The notes: generated by a model not told the origin, from the sequence alone. A DNA stretch of 64,000 bases from Pandoraea norimbergensis (GCF_001465545.3 NZ_CP013480.3:5146001-5210000), one strand, 5' to 3'; positions 7,989 to 16,917 are shown, counted from the stretch's first letter. Numbers and translations are program-made.

Positions 7989-10514
7989 TCAGAAGCGATA
8001 CGTCAGCTTCACCCAGCCATTACGCGGTGCGCCGTAGGTGTAGCCGTTGTAACCACCCAACCCGGCCCAGTAGCGCTTGTCGGTCACGTTGCCGAGATTG
8101 AGCGACACGCTCAACTGACGCGTCACGTCGTAGCGCGCTAGCAGATCGATCAGCGTGATACCGCCCTGACGCGCCGTCAGCCCGCTGTACGTCTCCACAT
8201 ACGTGATCGCGCTCTGATAGCTCAGGCTGCCGCCGATCGTCACGCGGCTCAGCACGCCCGGCAGACGGTACGTCGTCGCGATGCGCAGGAGTCGCTGCGG
8301 ATACGTCGGGTTAACCAGCGCGCCGGAGCGATCGCGCTTGGCGCTGTACGTGTAACCCGCCTGCACCTGCCAACCCGGCAACACCTGTCCCGCAACGGTC
8401 GCCTCGAAGCCTTGCGTCTTCGCACCGCTCACCGCCTTGTAAGCTGCGGTGCCACCCGGCGTGAGCGTGCCATCGGCCACGGCGAGGTTGTCTTCATACG
8501 TGCGGAAGATCGCTACCGCCGTGTTCAGACGTCCACCGAAATGCTCGCCCTTCAGTCCCAGCTCGATGTTGTTGCCGCGCTTGGGTGCCAGCGTATTGCC
8601 CGAGGTGTCCTGCACCGTGTTCGGCGTGAAGATGCTCGTGTAGCTCGAATACAGCGAGAAGTCCTCGCTGACATCGACCACCAACCCCGCGTACGGCGTG
8701 AACACAGCATTCTGTTCGATCGGTGTGCCGGTCACCATGGCACCGTTCGTGCCGTTGTTCCAGTAACGCGCCCATGACGTGGCGCGATACCACGTGAAGC
8801 GTCCACCGAGAATCACTGACACGCGATCGATCGGTTTGATCTGCGTTGCAGCGTAGATCGCCGTTTGCTGCGTCGTGCCGCCGAGCCGGTTGAGCGGATA
8901 GGCAAACGACGGCATGGCGATGCTGCCCAGATCGAGAATGTTGACCGGACGGCGGTCAAACGCATTGGGCACCGCCGAGTCGTTGCCGTAGTTGTAGTCG
9001 TTGTGGTTGATGCTCGCGCCGAACGTCGCCTGATGCGTGCGCCCGAACAGGTGATACGGCCCCGTCGCGTAGACATCGAACGCCTTGTTGATGCCATAGG
9101 CCGGATTGCTCGCGAGCTGCATCGTGCCCATTTGCGTGTTGGCGTTGATGTTGGCCGGATACAGCCAGATATCGCCGCTGTAGCGCTCGCGTTGATTGCG
9201 CGTCCACGAGCCTTCCGCCTTCACCTTCCACCCCGAGTCGAAGCGATGATCGAGATCGACAAAGACGCGATCGGTCGTCATGTTCCACAGACTCCACGGC
9301 GTGGAGGAATTGAACGAGCGCGGCAGGTTGGTCGCGGCACCGTTGCTGTAGAAGAGCGGGCTCTGGCCGAAGTTGGCGCCGTGAATCTTGTTCTTCTGAT
9401 ACTCGTAGCCGACCGAGATCGTGGTGTTGTCGGTGACGTCGGCTTCGACAATGCCGTAGAACACGTCTTCACGCGAGCGCTTGTCATCCACAAAATTGTT
9501 GCCCGCCGTGTGTGAGCCGACCACGCGTGCGCGCAACGAGCCCGATTCGTTGAGCTTGCCGCCCACATCGGCTTCGAGGTCGTAGCGGCCCCACGATCCG
9601 CCCCCGGCGGTGACGTAGCCTGCGAACTCCTTACTCGGACGCTTGCGTACGAGGTTGATCGCACCGCCGGGATTGCCGACACCATTGAGCAGGCCCGCCG
9701 GTCCGCGAATCACGTCGATCCGGTCGTACATCACCATGCTCAGCAGATTGCGCATGCCGGCAATGGTGTCGTACGAGAGGGTCGGCACGCCGTCGATCAT
9801 GGTGGCGAGATCGAAGCCACGCGACGAAAAACTCGCACGCTCATCAAGCGTATCGACCACGATACCGGGCGTTTGCCGCAGCACGTCGGTCAGCGACATG
9901 AGGTTCTGATCTTCGATCTGCTGACGCGTGATGACCGTCATCGATTGCGGCGTTTCGCGCAGCGACAGGTCCATGCGCGTTGCCCCGTCGCTCACGCGCG
10001 TCGTGTACGAGCCGGTGCCCTCGGTCACGCGTTGCGTACCGGCAGTGACGTTCGTCGCGGGCAACGCCACCGTATCGGCATGAATCGACACTGTGCGGCC
10101 CGAGATGCTCACCCCGAGGCCCGAACCGGCGAGCGCCCGTGCGAGGGCGTCGCCCAGTGTCATGCGGCCTTGCAGCGCCGGTGCAACCTTGCCGACGGCG
10201 AGGCTCGCGTCGTAGCCGATGCCTACGCCCGACTGACGCGCCAGCGCGTCGATGGTGAGGGCGAGCGGTTGCGCGGGCAGCGACAGGTCGAGCGGCATGG
10301 CGGCCACACTCGCGTTGGCGGCCGTGGGGTTTTGAGCACGCACGTCCGTCGGAATCGAAGCCGCGCACAGGCAGGCGACGGCAATGCTGATGAGCGTGGC
10401 GCGTTGCCAGACCTGACGGTCGCGGCGAAGGTCAATGTCGCGAGCAATCGCGCGGGAATGCGGCGGCGTGGTCGAGCGTTTCGAATTGGGCAAAGCGTGC
10501 AGATGTCTGGTCAT
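7989..10514 (-). CDS. TonB-dependent siderophore receptor with N-terminal signalling domain
   Basis: An 841-residue outer-membrane receptor for a ferric siderophore, driven by TonB. After a signal sequence with a long n-region (hydrophobic core 38-54) there is a secretin/TonB N-terminal signalling (STN) domain at about 75-146, which talks to an anti-sigma regulator. The plug follows (about 180-290, with RETPQSMTVITRQQIEDQN, QTPGIVV, IDVIRGPAGLLNG and NPGGAINLVRKRP) and then a 22-strand barrel ending WVKLTYRF. The FpvA/FoxA-like layout fits hydroxamate or mixed siderophores, but the ligand is unknown. It is the last gene of a sigma-FecR-receptor unit. Confidence 0.93.
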   Translation of the reverse strand: MTRHLHALPNSKRSTTPPHSRAIARDIDLRRDRQVWQRATLISIAVACLCAASIPTDVRAQNPTAANASVAAMPLDLSLPAQPLALTIDALARQSGVGIGYDASLAVGKVAPALQGRMTLGDALARALAGSGLGVSISGRTVSIHADTVALPATNVTAGTQRVTEGTGSYTTRVSDGATRMDLSLRETPQSMTVITRQQIEDQNLMSLTDVLRQTPGIVVDTLDERASFSSRGFDLATMIDGVPTLSYDTIAGMRNLLSMVMYDRIDVIRGPAGLLNGVGNPGGAINLVRKRPSKEFAGYVTAGGGSWGRYDLEADVGGKLNESGSLRARVVGSHTAGNNFVDDKRSREDVFYGIVEADVTDNTTISVGYEYQKNKIHGANFGQSPLFYSNGAATNLPRSFNSSTPWSLWNMTTDRVFVDLDHRFDSGWKVKAEGSWTRNQRERYSGDIWLYPANINANTQMGTMQLASNPAYGINKAFDVYATGPYHLFGRTHQATFGASINHNDYNYGNDSAVPNAFDRRPVNILDLGSIAMPSFAYPLNRLGGTTQQTAIYAATQIKPIDRVSVILGGRFTWYRATSWARYWNNGTNGAMVTGTPIEQNAVFTPYAGLVVDVSEDFSLYSSYTSIFTPNTVQDTSGNTLAPKRGNNIELGLKGEHFGGRLNTAVAIFRTYEDNLAVADGTLTPGGTAAYKAVSGAKTQGFEATVAGQVLPGWQVQAGYTYSAKRDRSGALVNPTYPQRLLRIATTYRLPGVLSRVTIGGSLSYQSAITYVETYSGLTARQGGITLIDLLARYDVTRQLSVSLNLGNVTDKRYWAGLGGYNGYTYGAPRNGWVKLTYRF

Positions 10515-10587
10515 TTCCGTGAGTCTTCTGTTGGCTTACCCGGTGAAGACGCACGAGAACGCAAAAGACAGACAAAAAGTTTTTGAC

Positions 10588-11658
10588 TTAGTGAAGTGCC
10601 GTGATGAGGGCCTGACCGTTCACCCGGCGCACACGCACCGGCAGCATCGCGGGCAGGCCTTGGAGAAAGCCCGCCGGATCGGATACCGGGAACGTGCCCG
10701 TCAGTTGCAACGTGCGCAAAGCAGCGACGTCGGCATCGGCGATGCGAATCTGTTGTGCCGGTTGCGCCAGAAAGTCGTTCCACTGTGCGATGGCCTGCGG
10801 CAGCGGCGTGGCCTGAAAGACCAGCCACCCTTCGCGCCAAGCCCCGACACTTTGCGATGTGACGACTTGCGGCGAGCCGATGCCACGCGGCGTGGTTCCC
10901 ACGGCTTGGCCCGCGCTCAGCGTGACATCGGGGTCGCGATTCACGTGGACCTCGCCATCGGGCGAACGCGCCCACACGGCGACGCGCCCGCGTGCGACGG
11001 CCACGTCCATGCCGTCGTCACGCAGCGCCACGGTGAAGACCGTGCCCAGCACGCGCACGTTGCCAAACTGTGTGGCGACGCTGAGGGGCCGCGACGTATC
11101 GGGTTGCACGTCGAGATGCAGCCCGCCGCGCGAGAGTTGAAACTCGCGGCGGTTGCGGTAATAGGTGATCTGCACGTCGGTGTGCGGCGCGAGCGTCACG
11201 ACGCTGCCATCGGGCAACGTATGCGGGCGCACCTCCCCTTTGCCGGTGCGCAGCGCCAGTGTCAGTGTCGGCTGCAACCATTGGCGCCGTGCAGCGCCGC
11301 CAAACACGATGGCGAGCCCGCCAACGCCGAGCCACGTCAACATCTGGCGGCGGGAGTGACGCACCGCGCCATCGCCTCGCTTCGGCACGGCGACACGGTC
11401 ACGCAACGCGGTGCCGTCGGTCTGTTCCCAATACGATTGCGCAATACCGGCAGCGGCGTCGTGCATCGGGGCTTCGGCACGCCAGCCGGCGAGTTCGCGG
11501 GCAGCCGCAGTGGCGTCATCAGCGTCGCCATGATGCGTGCGCCCGATGAGCGAGAGCGCATGGGCGATCTGACGGCGCGACGGCTTCAACGCGCGCGACG
11601 TGGGCGTGGTGTCGGCAGATTCCGGTGACTGGGGAGTCCGGGTAGCGCGGGCGTTCAT
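10588..11658 (-). CDS. FecR-type anti-sigma/sigma regulator
   Basis: A 356-residue inner-membrane signal transducer that keeps its ECF sigma factor in check and activates it when the STN domain of the loaded receptor touches its periplasmic part. It has a cytoplasmic N-terminal domain (about 25-85), an HSRRQML stretch before the single membrane segment (106-123), reminiscent of Tat-exported FecR proteins, then the FecR domain (TLPDGSVVTLAPHTDVQITY) and a C-terminal STN-like part. The ATG at 11658 overlaps the sigma gene stop as ATGA, which argues for translational coupling and against the slightly longer in-frame start. Confidence 0.9.
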   Translation of the reverse strand: MNARATRTPQSPESADTTPTSRALKPSRRQIAHALSLIGRTHHGDADDATAAARELAGWRAEAPMHDAAAGIAQSYWEQTDGTALRDRVAVPKRGDGAVRHSRRQMLTWLGVGGLAIVFGGAARRQWLQPTLTLALRTGKGEVRPHTLPDGSVVTLAPHTDVQITYYRNRREFQLSRGGLHLDVQPDTSRPLSVATQFGNVRVLGTVFTVALRDDGMDVAVARGRVAVWARSPDGEVHVNRDPDVTLSAGQAVGTTPRGIGSPQVVTSQSVGAWREGWLVFQATPLPQAIAQWNDFLAQPAQQIRIADADVAALRTLQLTGTFPVSDPAGFLQGLPAMLPVRVRRVNGQALITALH

Positions 11659-12125
11659 GGGCGGTAACTCACGCAATCCATGACGGCGCGCACGACGTGT
11701 TTGTCGATCGCTTCGAGGGACACCTGCATGTGGCCAGCCGCTTCGGCATAGCTCATGCCGTGAATGCGCACGAGGATGAACGCGTCGCGGCGTTTGCGCG
11801 GCATGCGTTCCAGACGGCTGAGCAACCGCTCAAGCTGCTGTCGAATATCCACGTGATGCTCGGCCGACGGCGCATGGTCGGCGCCGATGAGTGCCAACGT
11901 CTGAAGCATGCGGGCTTCGGCATCATGGCGACGCGCGTCGCTCACGATCAGATGCTTTCCCGTGCGATAGAGCAGCGCGCGCCAGTCACGAATCTCCGTG
12001 CCGCGCGTCTGCAAGGCGAGCACCTTCGCATAGGCCTCTTGCACCAGGTCTTTCGCGTTGTCGCGGTTGTTCAGCGATTTCGCGAAGAAATTGACCAGCT
12101 CGGTGTAGTAATGCGCAACCACGGC
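11655..12125 (-). CDS. ECF sigma factor, FecI type
   Basis: A 156-residue RNA polymerase sigma factor of the iron-starvation FecI group. Region 2 (about 3-70: HYYTELVNFFAKSLNNRDNAKDLVQEAY) recognises the -10 element and region 4 (about 100-150: LERMPRKRRDAFILVRIHG, YAEAAGHMQVSLEAIDKHV) the -35 element. The GTG at 12125, with GGAAGA 5 bases upstream, gives the family-length N-terminus; reading further upstream runs through the Fur-box-like site and is unlikely to be translated. It heads the operon with FecR and the receptor. Confidence 0.88.
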   Translation of the reverse strand, partial: AVVAHYYTELVNFFAKSLNNRDNAKDLVQEAYAKVLALQTRGTEIRDWRALLYRTGKHLIVSDARRHDAEARMLQTLALIGADHAPSAEHHVDIRQQLERLLSRLERMPRKRRDAFILVRIHGMSYAEAAGHMQVSLEAIDKHVVRAVMDCVSYRP

Positions 12126-12166
12126 AGTCTTCCGGCAGCCCGCCGCATCCGCGCACGGAAAAGTTG

Positions 12167-12185
12167 AATGAGAATTACTCGCATT
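12167..12185 (-). promoter_or_regulatory. Fur-box-like operator upstream of the ECF sigma gene
   Basis: AATGAGAATTACTCGCATT lies about 42 bases upstream of the sigma factor start. It resembles the Fur consensus with inverted GAGAAT/ATTCTC-type hexamers around a central AT. Its place ahead of a FecI-type operon makes iron-dependent repression likely. Confidence 0.65.
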
Positions 12186-12260
12186 ATGGCCGTGAGTGAC
12201 AACGGGACGCAAGAAGGATTTTAGAGAATGGAACGAGACCGGCGGCGGCGTGGCCGGTTG

Positions 12261-12293
12261 TGACGAGGTATTGACGAGGTATTGACGAGGTGT
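12261..12293. repeat. three tandem 11-base repeats
   Basis: TGACGAGGTAT, TGACGAGGTAT and TGACGAGGTGT follow each other directly in the gap between the sigma factor gene and the next minus-strand gene. They are non-coding as far as I can see and could vary in copy number. Confidence 0.75.
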
Positions 12294-12312
12294 GCCGCTC
12301 TCCGAATCGACG

Positions 12313-12867
12313 TCAGGACTGACGCTCAGTGCCTTCGGGACTTTCCGCTTCGCGGCGGATGCGCGCCAGCATGCGGCGCCGGATGAGGCCGCTGACCGGG
12401 CGGATGACATACCAGTACGGGGCGAACTTGCGCCAGACGGCAGGCGATGGGCAAAAGACGCGCGTTTCCGTCGTGAGGATGCTTTCTCCTCTGCCGTTCG
12501 TCTGCACGTCGAAGCCCATCACGAGTTGGCAGACGTTGTTGTTGTCGATGCCACGGAAGGCGTCCGGCGAGCGGACTTCTACCAACCCGTAATCGCTCTG
12601 CCAGAACGCGCCGATCAGACCGAAGGCCAGACTTTGATTGGCGTCGCGGCCAAGGAACATGAAGTCGCTGAGATCGAGCGGTGGCCGGTTTGAGCGGCCG
12701 AGCCACCGCGCGGGTGTTTCCCGGACCCGGATGGCCAGCCGGACCAACGGGTCGTCCTGCGCACGCTGACGTTGCACGCAATCCAGAATGACAGCGGACG
12801 GCGCGCGAATGGCGATCGCGTGAGATTCACGAAAATCAAAGCGCGGCAAGAAGTCGTCGATCAGCAT
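12313..12867 (-). CDS. conserved protein of unknown function (DUF2867/SRPBCC-like)
   Basis: A 184-residue soluble protein without signal peptide or membrane segment. The pattern FDFRESHAIAIRAPSAVILDCV near the N-terminus, an arginine-rich middle (RVRETPARWLGR), and a later beta-rich part (VCQLVMGFDVQ, ILTTETRVFCPSP) ending in an arginine-rich helix resemble polyketide-cyclase-like or DUF2867 proteins, which bind small hydrophobic ligands. No catalytic residues can be assigned. It starts 24 bases after the VOC gene on the same strand and is likely co-transcribed with it. Confidence 0.6.
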   Translation of the reverse strand: MLIDDFLPRFDFRESHAIAIRAPSAVILDCVQRQRAQDDPLVRLAIRVRETPARWLGRSNRPPLDLSDFMFLGRDANQSLAFGLIGAFWQSDYGLVEVRSPDAFRGIDNNNVCQLVMGFDVQTNGRGESILTTETRVFCPSPAVWRKFAPYWYVIRPVSGLIRRRMLARIRREAESPEGTERQS

Positions 12868-12891
12868 GGCGTCCGGGTGATAGTGGTGACG

Positions 12892-13275
12892 TCAGCGAGT
12901 TTCGCCGACGTCGATGCGATTCCCGTCGGGGTCGGCAAAGACAAAGCTTCGCAGGCCGATGTCCATCGTGCGCAGGCCCTTCACGATACGCACCTGATGG
13001 CGTTCCAAATGTGCATGGAATGCATCGGCATCGGTCACCATCAGATGCGCCACGTTCTGTGTAGTGCCACGGTGCTGGCCGTCGCGAGACAGGTGCAGCT
13101 CGGCAGCGTCTTTCTTCAGGATGACAAAGCCTACGGGCGAGCCGGCCTCGAACACTTTTTCGAAGCCGAGAACGTCGAGGTAGAAACGTAGCGATCTGTC
13201 GAGATCGGCAACCGGCAGGGTGGGTGCCATTCGGCCGAACGACACGGAATGCGGGACACGATTGAGAGTATCCAT
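12892..13275 (-). CDS. VOC-family (glyoxalase/bleomycin-resistance fold) protein
   Basis: A 127-residue vicinal-oxygen-chelate protein: two beta-alpha-beta-beta-beta modules that in relatives bind a divalent metal or a drug. LPVADLDRSLRFYLDVLGFE is the typical first module and FVFADPDGNRIDVGE the typical end, with a possible metal-ligand glutamate in the last motif. The start at 13275 has GGAG 6 bases upstream; a longer frame would add 24 residues without family character. The substrate is unknown. A bleomycin-type binding protein or a small lyase/dioxygenase are both possible. Confidence 0.8.
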   Translation of the reverse strand: MDTLNRVPHSVSFGRMAPTLPVADLDRSLRFYLDVLGFEKVFEAGSPVGFVILKKDAAELHLSRDGQHRGTTQNVAHLMVTDADAFHAHLERHQVRIVKGLRTMDIGLRSFVFADPDGNRIDVGETR

Positions 13276-13361
13276 GGGCGCTCCAGAGGCGACGCCTGCG
13301 GCTCCGAAGTGAACGGCGAAGGCGGTGCTTCGACGGGAGACAGGCATCAGATGGCGGAGCG

Positions 13362-14186
13362 GTGTCCGCGCGAACGGCGTATCCTAGCACGACCTTTTTG
13401 GCCGGTTCAGCCCTCACCCCCTCTCAAAACTATCAAGTGCACGACGCGTCGCCCCCCCTCACCTCCCTCTTCTGGCATGACGACATACTGCGCAGTCGCA
13501 GCGTGAGTGGCGTTGTGTTGTCGGGCGTCGTGGACTTGCCACCGCTGCCCGAGCGATTGGTCGCGGATTGGACGCGGGACATTTCGTCGCACACGCCATT
13601 GGCCGCTGGCGATGTCGAACCGATGCCGCTCGCGCGGGCGCGCATGCGTTGGCCGGACTATTCGCAATGTGTGCAGGCGGCGTATGACTGGACGGCGTCG
13701 CAGGGTCTGCCGGGTTTGCTGTCGGCGAGCGATGTCGCGTTGATGGCGTGTCGCGGCGCGCGCTATCACCATGACGGCGAGCAATACGGTGGCTTCGTAT
13801 TCTGCAATTTGTTTCTCAGCGACGACTGCGGGCTGGACGTGCATTTCCCGTATGCCGGGAATGGTGGATATCGCATTCCCCTGACGCGCGGCACGATGCT
13901 AGTGTTCGACACTTGTCAGCCGCATGCTGTCATCCGGCGAGGTCAAGACGGCTTTGACGAGGCCGATTTCGGCAACCCGGCGAGTGCACTGGACGATGTG
14001 CAGATGTTTCTCACATGGGAACTGCCGGTGGACGACGCCCGTGTGATGCAGGCGCTCGGGATGGCCTTCGACGTGTTGCCGTCGAACGTGGCAGCGCCGC
14101 AGGACGCACAGGTTCTTGCGAACGGCGCCGCCGCCGTGTTGTGTGCGAATTCCGGGCGATGGTTGCCGGTGCCGGATGCTGAATAA
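13362..14186 (+). CDS. putative 2OG-Fe(II) oxygenase
   Basis: A protein of up to 274 residues whose middle resembles the double-stranded beta-helix of 2-oxoglutarate/iron dioxygenases: YHHDGEQYGGFVFCNLFLS has the HxD iron pair, and the later CQPHAVIRR supplies the distal histidine and a possible 2OG-binding arginine. Between them, LDVHFPYAG and LTRGTMLVFD fit the core strands. The substrate is unknown. The start is uncertain: GTG at 13362 is the farthest, and internal GTG codons (13437, 13503) would remove the poorly conserved N-terminus. No clear ribosome-binding site helps. It is divergent from the VOC gene. Confidence 0.55.
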   Translation: MSARTAYPSTTFLAGSALTPSQNYQVHDASPPLTSLFWHDDILRSRSVSGVVLSGVVDLPPLPERLVADWTRDISSHTPLAAGDVEPMPLARARMRWPDYSQCVQAAYDWTASQGLPGLLSASDVALMACRGARYHHDGEQYGGFVFCNLFLSDDCGLDVHFPYAGNGGYRIPLTRGTMLVFDTCQPHAVIRRGQDGFDEADFGNPASALDDVQMFLTWELPVDDARVMQALGMAFDVLPSNVAAPQDAQVLANGAAAVLCANSGRWLPVPDAE

Positions 14187-14391
14187 GTGGGTGCTACGCC
14201 GGTAAGCACGTCAGCAGGTCATTCCCCTCTGAAGTCCTCAATCGCAAGATCGTACAAGCCAGCCCCCTGTCGGCTGCGCTAGTCTTTCGCTCTCGCATTC
14301 CCACACGACGGGTTCCAAAGAGAAGACTGCGTGTTCGATGTCACGACGCGACGTCGCGGTTGGCGTCAGCGTTTTTGTAGAAGGAAGTGTA

Positions 14392-15123
14392 ATGAGTGGT
14401 TTGTATTCGCCATCGGTCGCGGCGCAGGCGTCGCCGTTTCGCACCGAATTGGCACGCGGCATGCGCGCGGCGCTGCCGGTGATGGTCGGCTTTATCCCTT
14501 TCGCGTTGGTGCTCGGGGCGCAAGCCGCCCAGAAGGGCTTGAGCGCCATCGAAGTGCCCCTGATGACCGGCCTCAACTTCGCGGGCGGCTCCGAGTTCAC
14601 GGCGATCCGCATCTGGACGTCGCCGCCGCATATCGCGCTGATCATCGCCATGTCGCTGCTCGTGAATGCGCGACACATTCTGATGGGTGCGGCGCTCGCG
14701 CCGCGTATGCGTCACGTGCCGTTGCGGCGCGCGCTCGCCGCCCTTTTCCTGATGTGCGACGAGAGCTGGGCGATGGCGCTGGCAGACGCTGACGCGCGCG
14801 GCAAGGAACGCATCAGCTTCGGCTACTACGTGGGTGCCGCAATCAATCTCTGGCTGACGTGGGTGGCGTTCACGGCACTCGGTGCGGTGCTGGGTCCGGT
14901 GTTGGGCGATATCGAGAAGTACGGCTTCGACATGGCCTTTACGGCGGTTTTCGTCGTGTTGCTCAGGGGCATGTGGAAAGGCATGAAGGCCAGCCGTCCG
15001 TGGTTCGTGAGTCTGGTGGTGTCGGCGATCACTTATCTGCTGGTTCCGGGTGCCTGGTACGTTGCAGCGGGCACGTGTGCAGGGCTAATTGCAGCCGTCG
15101 CTCTGGAGAAGAAAGATGCTTGA
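14392..15123 (+). CDS. azlC: AzlC-family branched-chain amino acid exporter, large subunit
   Basis: A 243-residue inner-membrane protein with several hydrophobic segments (ALPVMVGFIPFALVLGAQA, HIALIIAMSLLVNARHILMG, and others). The NARHILMGAALAP motif is the AzlC hallmark. With its small partner it forms a two-component exporter for branched-chain amino acids or analogues. The ATG at 14392 follows GGAAG; the longer reading frame lacks a leader of its own. Its last codons overlap the start of azlD by 8 bases, so both are translated together. Confidence 0.9.
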   Translation: MSGLYSPSVAAQASPFRTELARGMRAALPVMVGFIPFALVLGAQAAQKGLSAIEVPLMTGLNFAGGSEFTAIRIWTSPPHIALIIAMSLLVNARHILMGAALAPRMRHVPLRRALAALFLMCDESWAMALADADARGKERISFGYYVGAAINLWLTWVAFTALGAVLGPVLGDIEKYGFDMAFTAVFVVLLRGMWKGMKASRPWFVSLVVSAITYLLVPGAWYVAAGTCAGLIAAVALEKKDA

Positions 15124-15412
15124 TGCGATGACGGTCCTGACCATCGTACTGATGGCTGCGTCGACCTATGCGACGCGTATTGTCGGCTTTGTAGCGCTGC
15201 GCGATCGCACGTTGAGCCCGCGCATGCGAGCGATTATGGAAAGCGTGCCCGGCTGCGTGCTGATCTCGGTGATTGCACCGGCGTTCGTGTCGCGCAACCC
15301 GGCAGATTTGCTCGCGCTTGCGGTAACGTTGCTGGTGGCGACCCGGTTTTCGTTGTTGCCGACGGTGGTGATCAGCGTGGTGGTGACCGGGGTGTTGCGG
15401 CAGGTGATGTGA
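15116..15412 (+). CDS. azlD: AzlD-family branched-chain amino acid exporter, small subunit
   Basis: A 98-residue protein with about three to four membrane helices, starting MLDAMTVLTIVLMAASTYAT and containing RIVGFVALRD and MESVPGCVLISVIAP, characteristic of AzlD. It pairs with AzlC in the inner membrane. The ATG at 15116 lies inside the 3' end of azlC, behind GGAGAAGAAAG, typical translational coupling. Confidence 0.9.
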   Translation: MLDAMTVLTIVLMAASTYATRIVGFVALRDRTLSPRMRAIMESVPGCVLISVIAPAFVSRNPADLLALAVTLLVATRFSLLPTVVISVVVTGVLRQVM

Positions 15413-15431
15413 TTTCGCTGACTCGCGAGAG

Positions 15432-15947
15432 GTGCCTTTGACTTTGCTTACGTTGTCTCCGGGGGAATTGGACGGCCTGATCGTGCGGCCGCGCTGGCCT
15501 GCGCGTCATGTGCATGTCGACGCACGGGCGCTGAGTCATCTTCAGGCGATACAGCGTGAATTACCGCTCGAGATCGCTTTGATTCTGACGCGAGGTTTTG
15601 AGCCGAAAGCTTCAAATCTCGGGTTCGCGCGGCGCCAGTTTCGTGCGCTGGGTATCGGCGTGTTTCGCTTGGTCTACCCCTCCCGACACGACGAACTCGC
15701 CGACATCTTCGGCAGTAACGGACATGATGTCGATGGCACCCACGTCGACGTGTCTTTTCGTTTGCACGGTCGGCGTGTGCGGATGCTGCCGCTAGGCGTT
15801 TTTACACCTCCCTCGTGGCAACGGCGTCGTATGGCACGTTGTGCTTCGGCGCTGGCATTGGTGAAGTCGGCGCTCGTCAGCCAAGGGTTTTCGATTCATC
15901 ACAATGAGACGGAGAGTCTGCAAATTCATTGTGATTTGATTAGCTAG
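15432..15947 (+). CDS. hypothetical protein, possible M15-peptidase-like fold
   Basis: A 171-residue protein I do not recognise with confidence. It starts at GTG 15432, 20 bases after azlD. No signal peptide or membrane segment is seen. Histidine and aspartate cluster in HVHVDARAL and in NGHDVDGTHVDVSF. The latter recalls the HxxGxAxD zinc motif of M15/VanX-type peptidases, but with one extra residue between His and Gly, so activity is doubtful. The last 8 bases overlap the end of the convergent LysR gene. Base composition is slightly lower in GC than neighbouring housekeeping genes. Confidence 0.55.
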   Translation: MPLTLLTLSPGELDGLIVRPRWPARHVHVDARALSHLQAIQRELPLEIALILTRGFEPKASNLGFARRQFRALGIGVFRLVYPSRHDELADIFGSNGHDVDGTHVDVSFRLHGRRVRMLPLGVFTPPSWQRRRMARCASALALVKSALVSQGFSIHHNETESLQIHCDLIS

Positions 15948-16875
15948 TGCTGGCCACGCTTCGGGCCGCATTCACAAAGGCATCCAGCGCTGGCGTCTGT
16001 TGAGTCTCCGCGCGCGTCACTAATCCAACGGCCGGCATCGGCCACTCGTGCGACGCGTTCAGAATGGCAATGACACCGAGCTTTGCATATTGAAGCGCAA
16101 TTGGCCGCGGAAGGAATGCGAGCCAATCGGTGTCTTGCAGCATCTGTAGATTCGCAAGCACCGAGACGCATTCGACCTTGGGAACTGGCACTGGCATCGC
16201 AGCATCGGTGAAGAATTGCCGAATCGATGTTCGCAACGGGGCGTCGCCCCCCGGGAATATCCAGTCGGCCGATGCCAGCATTGCCGGTGTGATGGTCTTA
16301 CGCCGAGCGATCGGATGACCGCTTCGCGCGACGATGCAAACGCTCTCGTCAAACAGCGCCTCTCTGCGAAAGTGCGTCGCCGCTGTGCCGTCGCCTAGCC
16401 GGCAAATAACGCAATCGAGTTTGCCCTGCGAGAGCGCACCCAACATCCAGTCAAGCGACCCTTCATGAAACTCCGCCACCACGCGCGGGGCATCGTTTCC
16501 CAATTGCAGCAAGACCTTGCTCAACAGCGTCGGCATCGCGACCGGCATCATGCCGACGCGCACTTTACCTAGCGCACCGTTGGCAATGAGTTCGAGATCG
16601 CTGCCGAGTTTCTGCATTTCGACCAGCATGATGCGTGCCCGATCAATCACGATCTGGGTCGCGGCCGTGGGCCTCAAGCCGCGCGGATGGCGCTCGAATA
16701 GTTGGGTGCCGAACAGCGTTTCCAATTCACGAAGCGATTTGCTCGCAGCGGGTTGCGTCATGTGAAGACGTGCCGCCGCGCGATGAATGCTGAGCGTGTC
16801 CGCAAGCGTGACGAGCAACGCCAGATGCCGCGCCCGCAAGCGAGCGAGAAGATGTCCTTCAACGACTGATGGCAT
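15940..16875 (-). CDS. LysR-family transcriptional regulator
   Basis: A 311-residue regulator with an N-terminal winged helix (about 10-70: LARLRARHLALLVTLADTLS, HMTQPAASKSLRELETLFG) and a C-terminal effector-binding domain of two alpha/beta lobes (KVRVGMMPVAMPTLL, LDCVICRLGDG). It would bind as a tetramer and respond to an unknown small molecule; the GbpR/PcaQ-like subgroup is suggested by the N-terminal sequence. The start MPSVVEGHLL (16875) fits family length; an upstream in-frame ATG (16944) would lie in the divergent promoter. The likely target is the adjacent metallo-beta-lactamase-fold gene. Confidence 0.88.
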   Translation of the reverse strand: MPSVVEGHLLARLRARHLALLVTLADTLSIHRAAARLHMTQPAASKSLRELETLFGTQLFERHPRGLRPTAATQIVIDRARIMLVEMQKLGSDLELIANGALGKVRVGMMPVAMPTLLSKVLLQLGNDAPRVVAEFHEGSLDWMLGALSQGKLDCVICRLGDGTAATHFRREALFDESVCIVARSGHPIARRKTITPAMLASADWIFPGGDAPLRTSIRQFFTDAAMPVPVPKVECVSVLANLQMLQDTDWLAFLPRPIALQYAKLGVIAILNASHEWPMPAVGLVTRAETQQTPALDAFVNAARSVASTS

Positions 16876-16917
16876 GGAATACCCCGATACCGGGAAGTTA
16901 TCAGCACCTGAAAAGAA

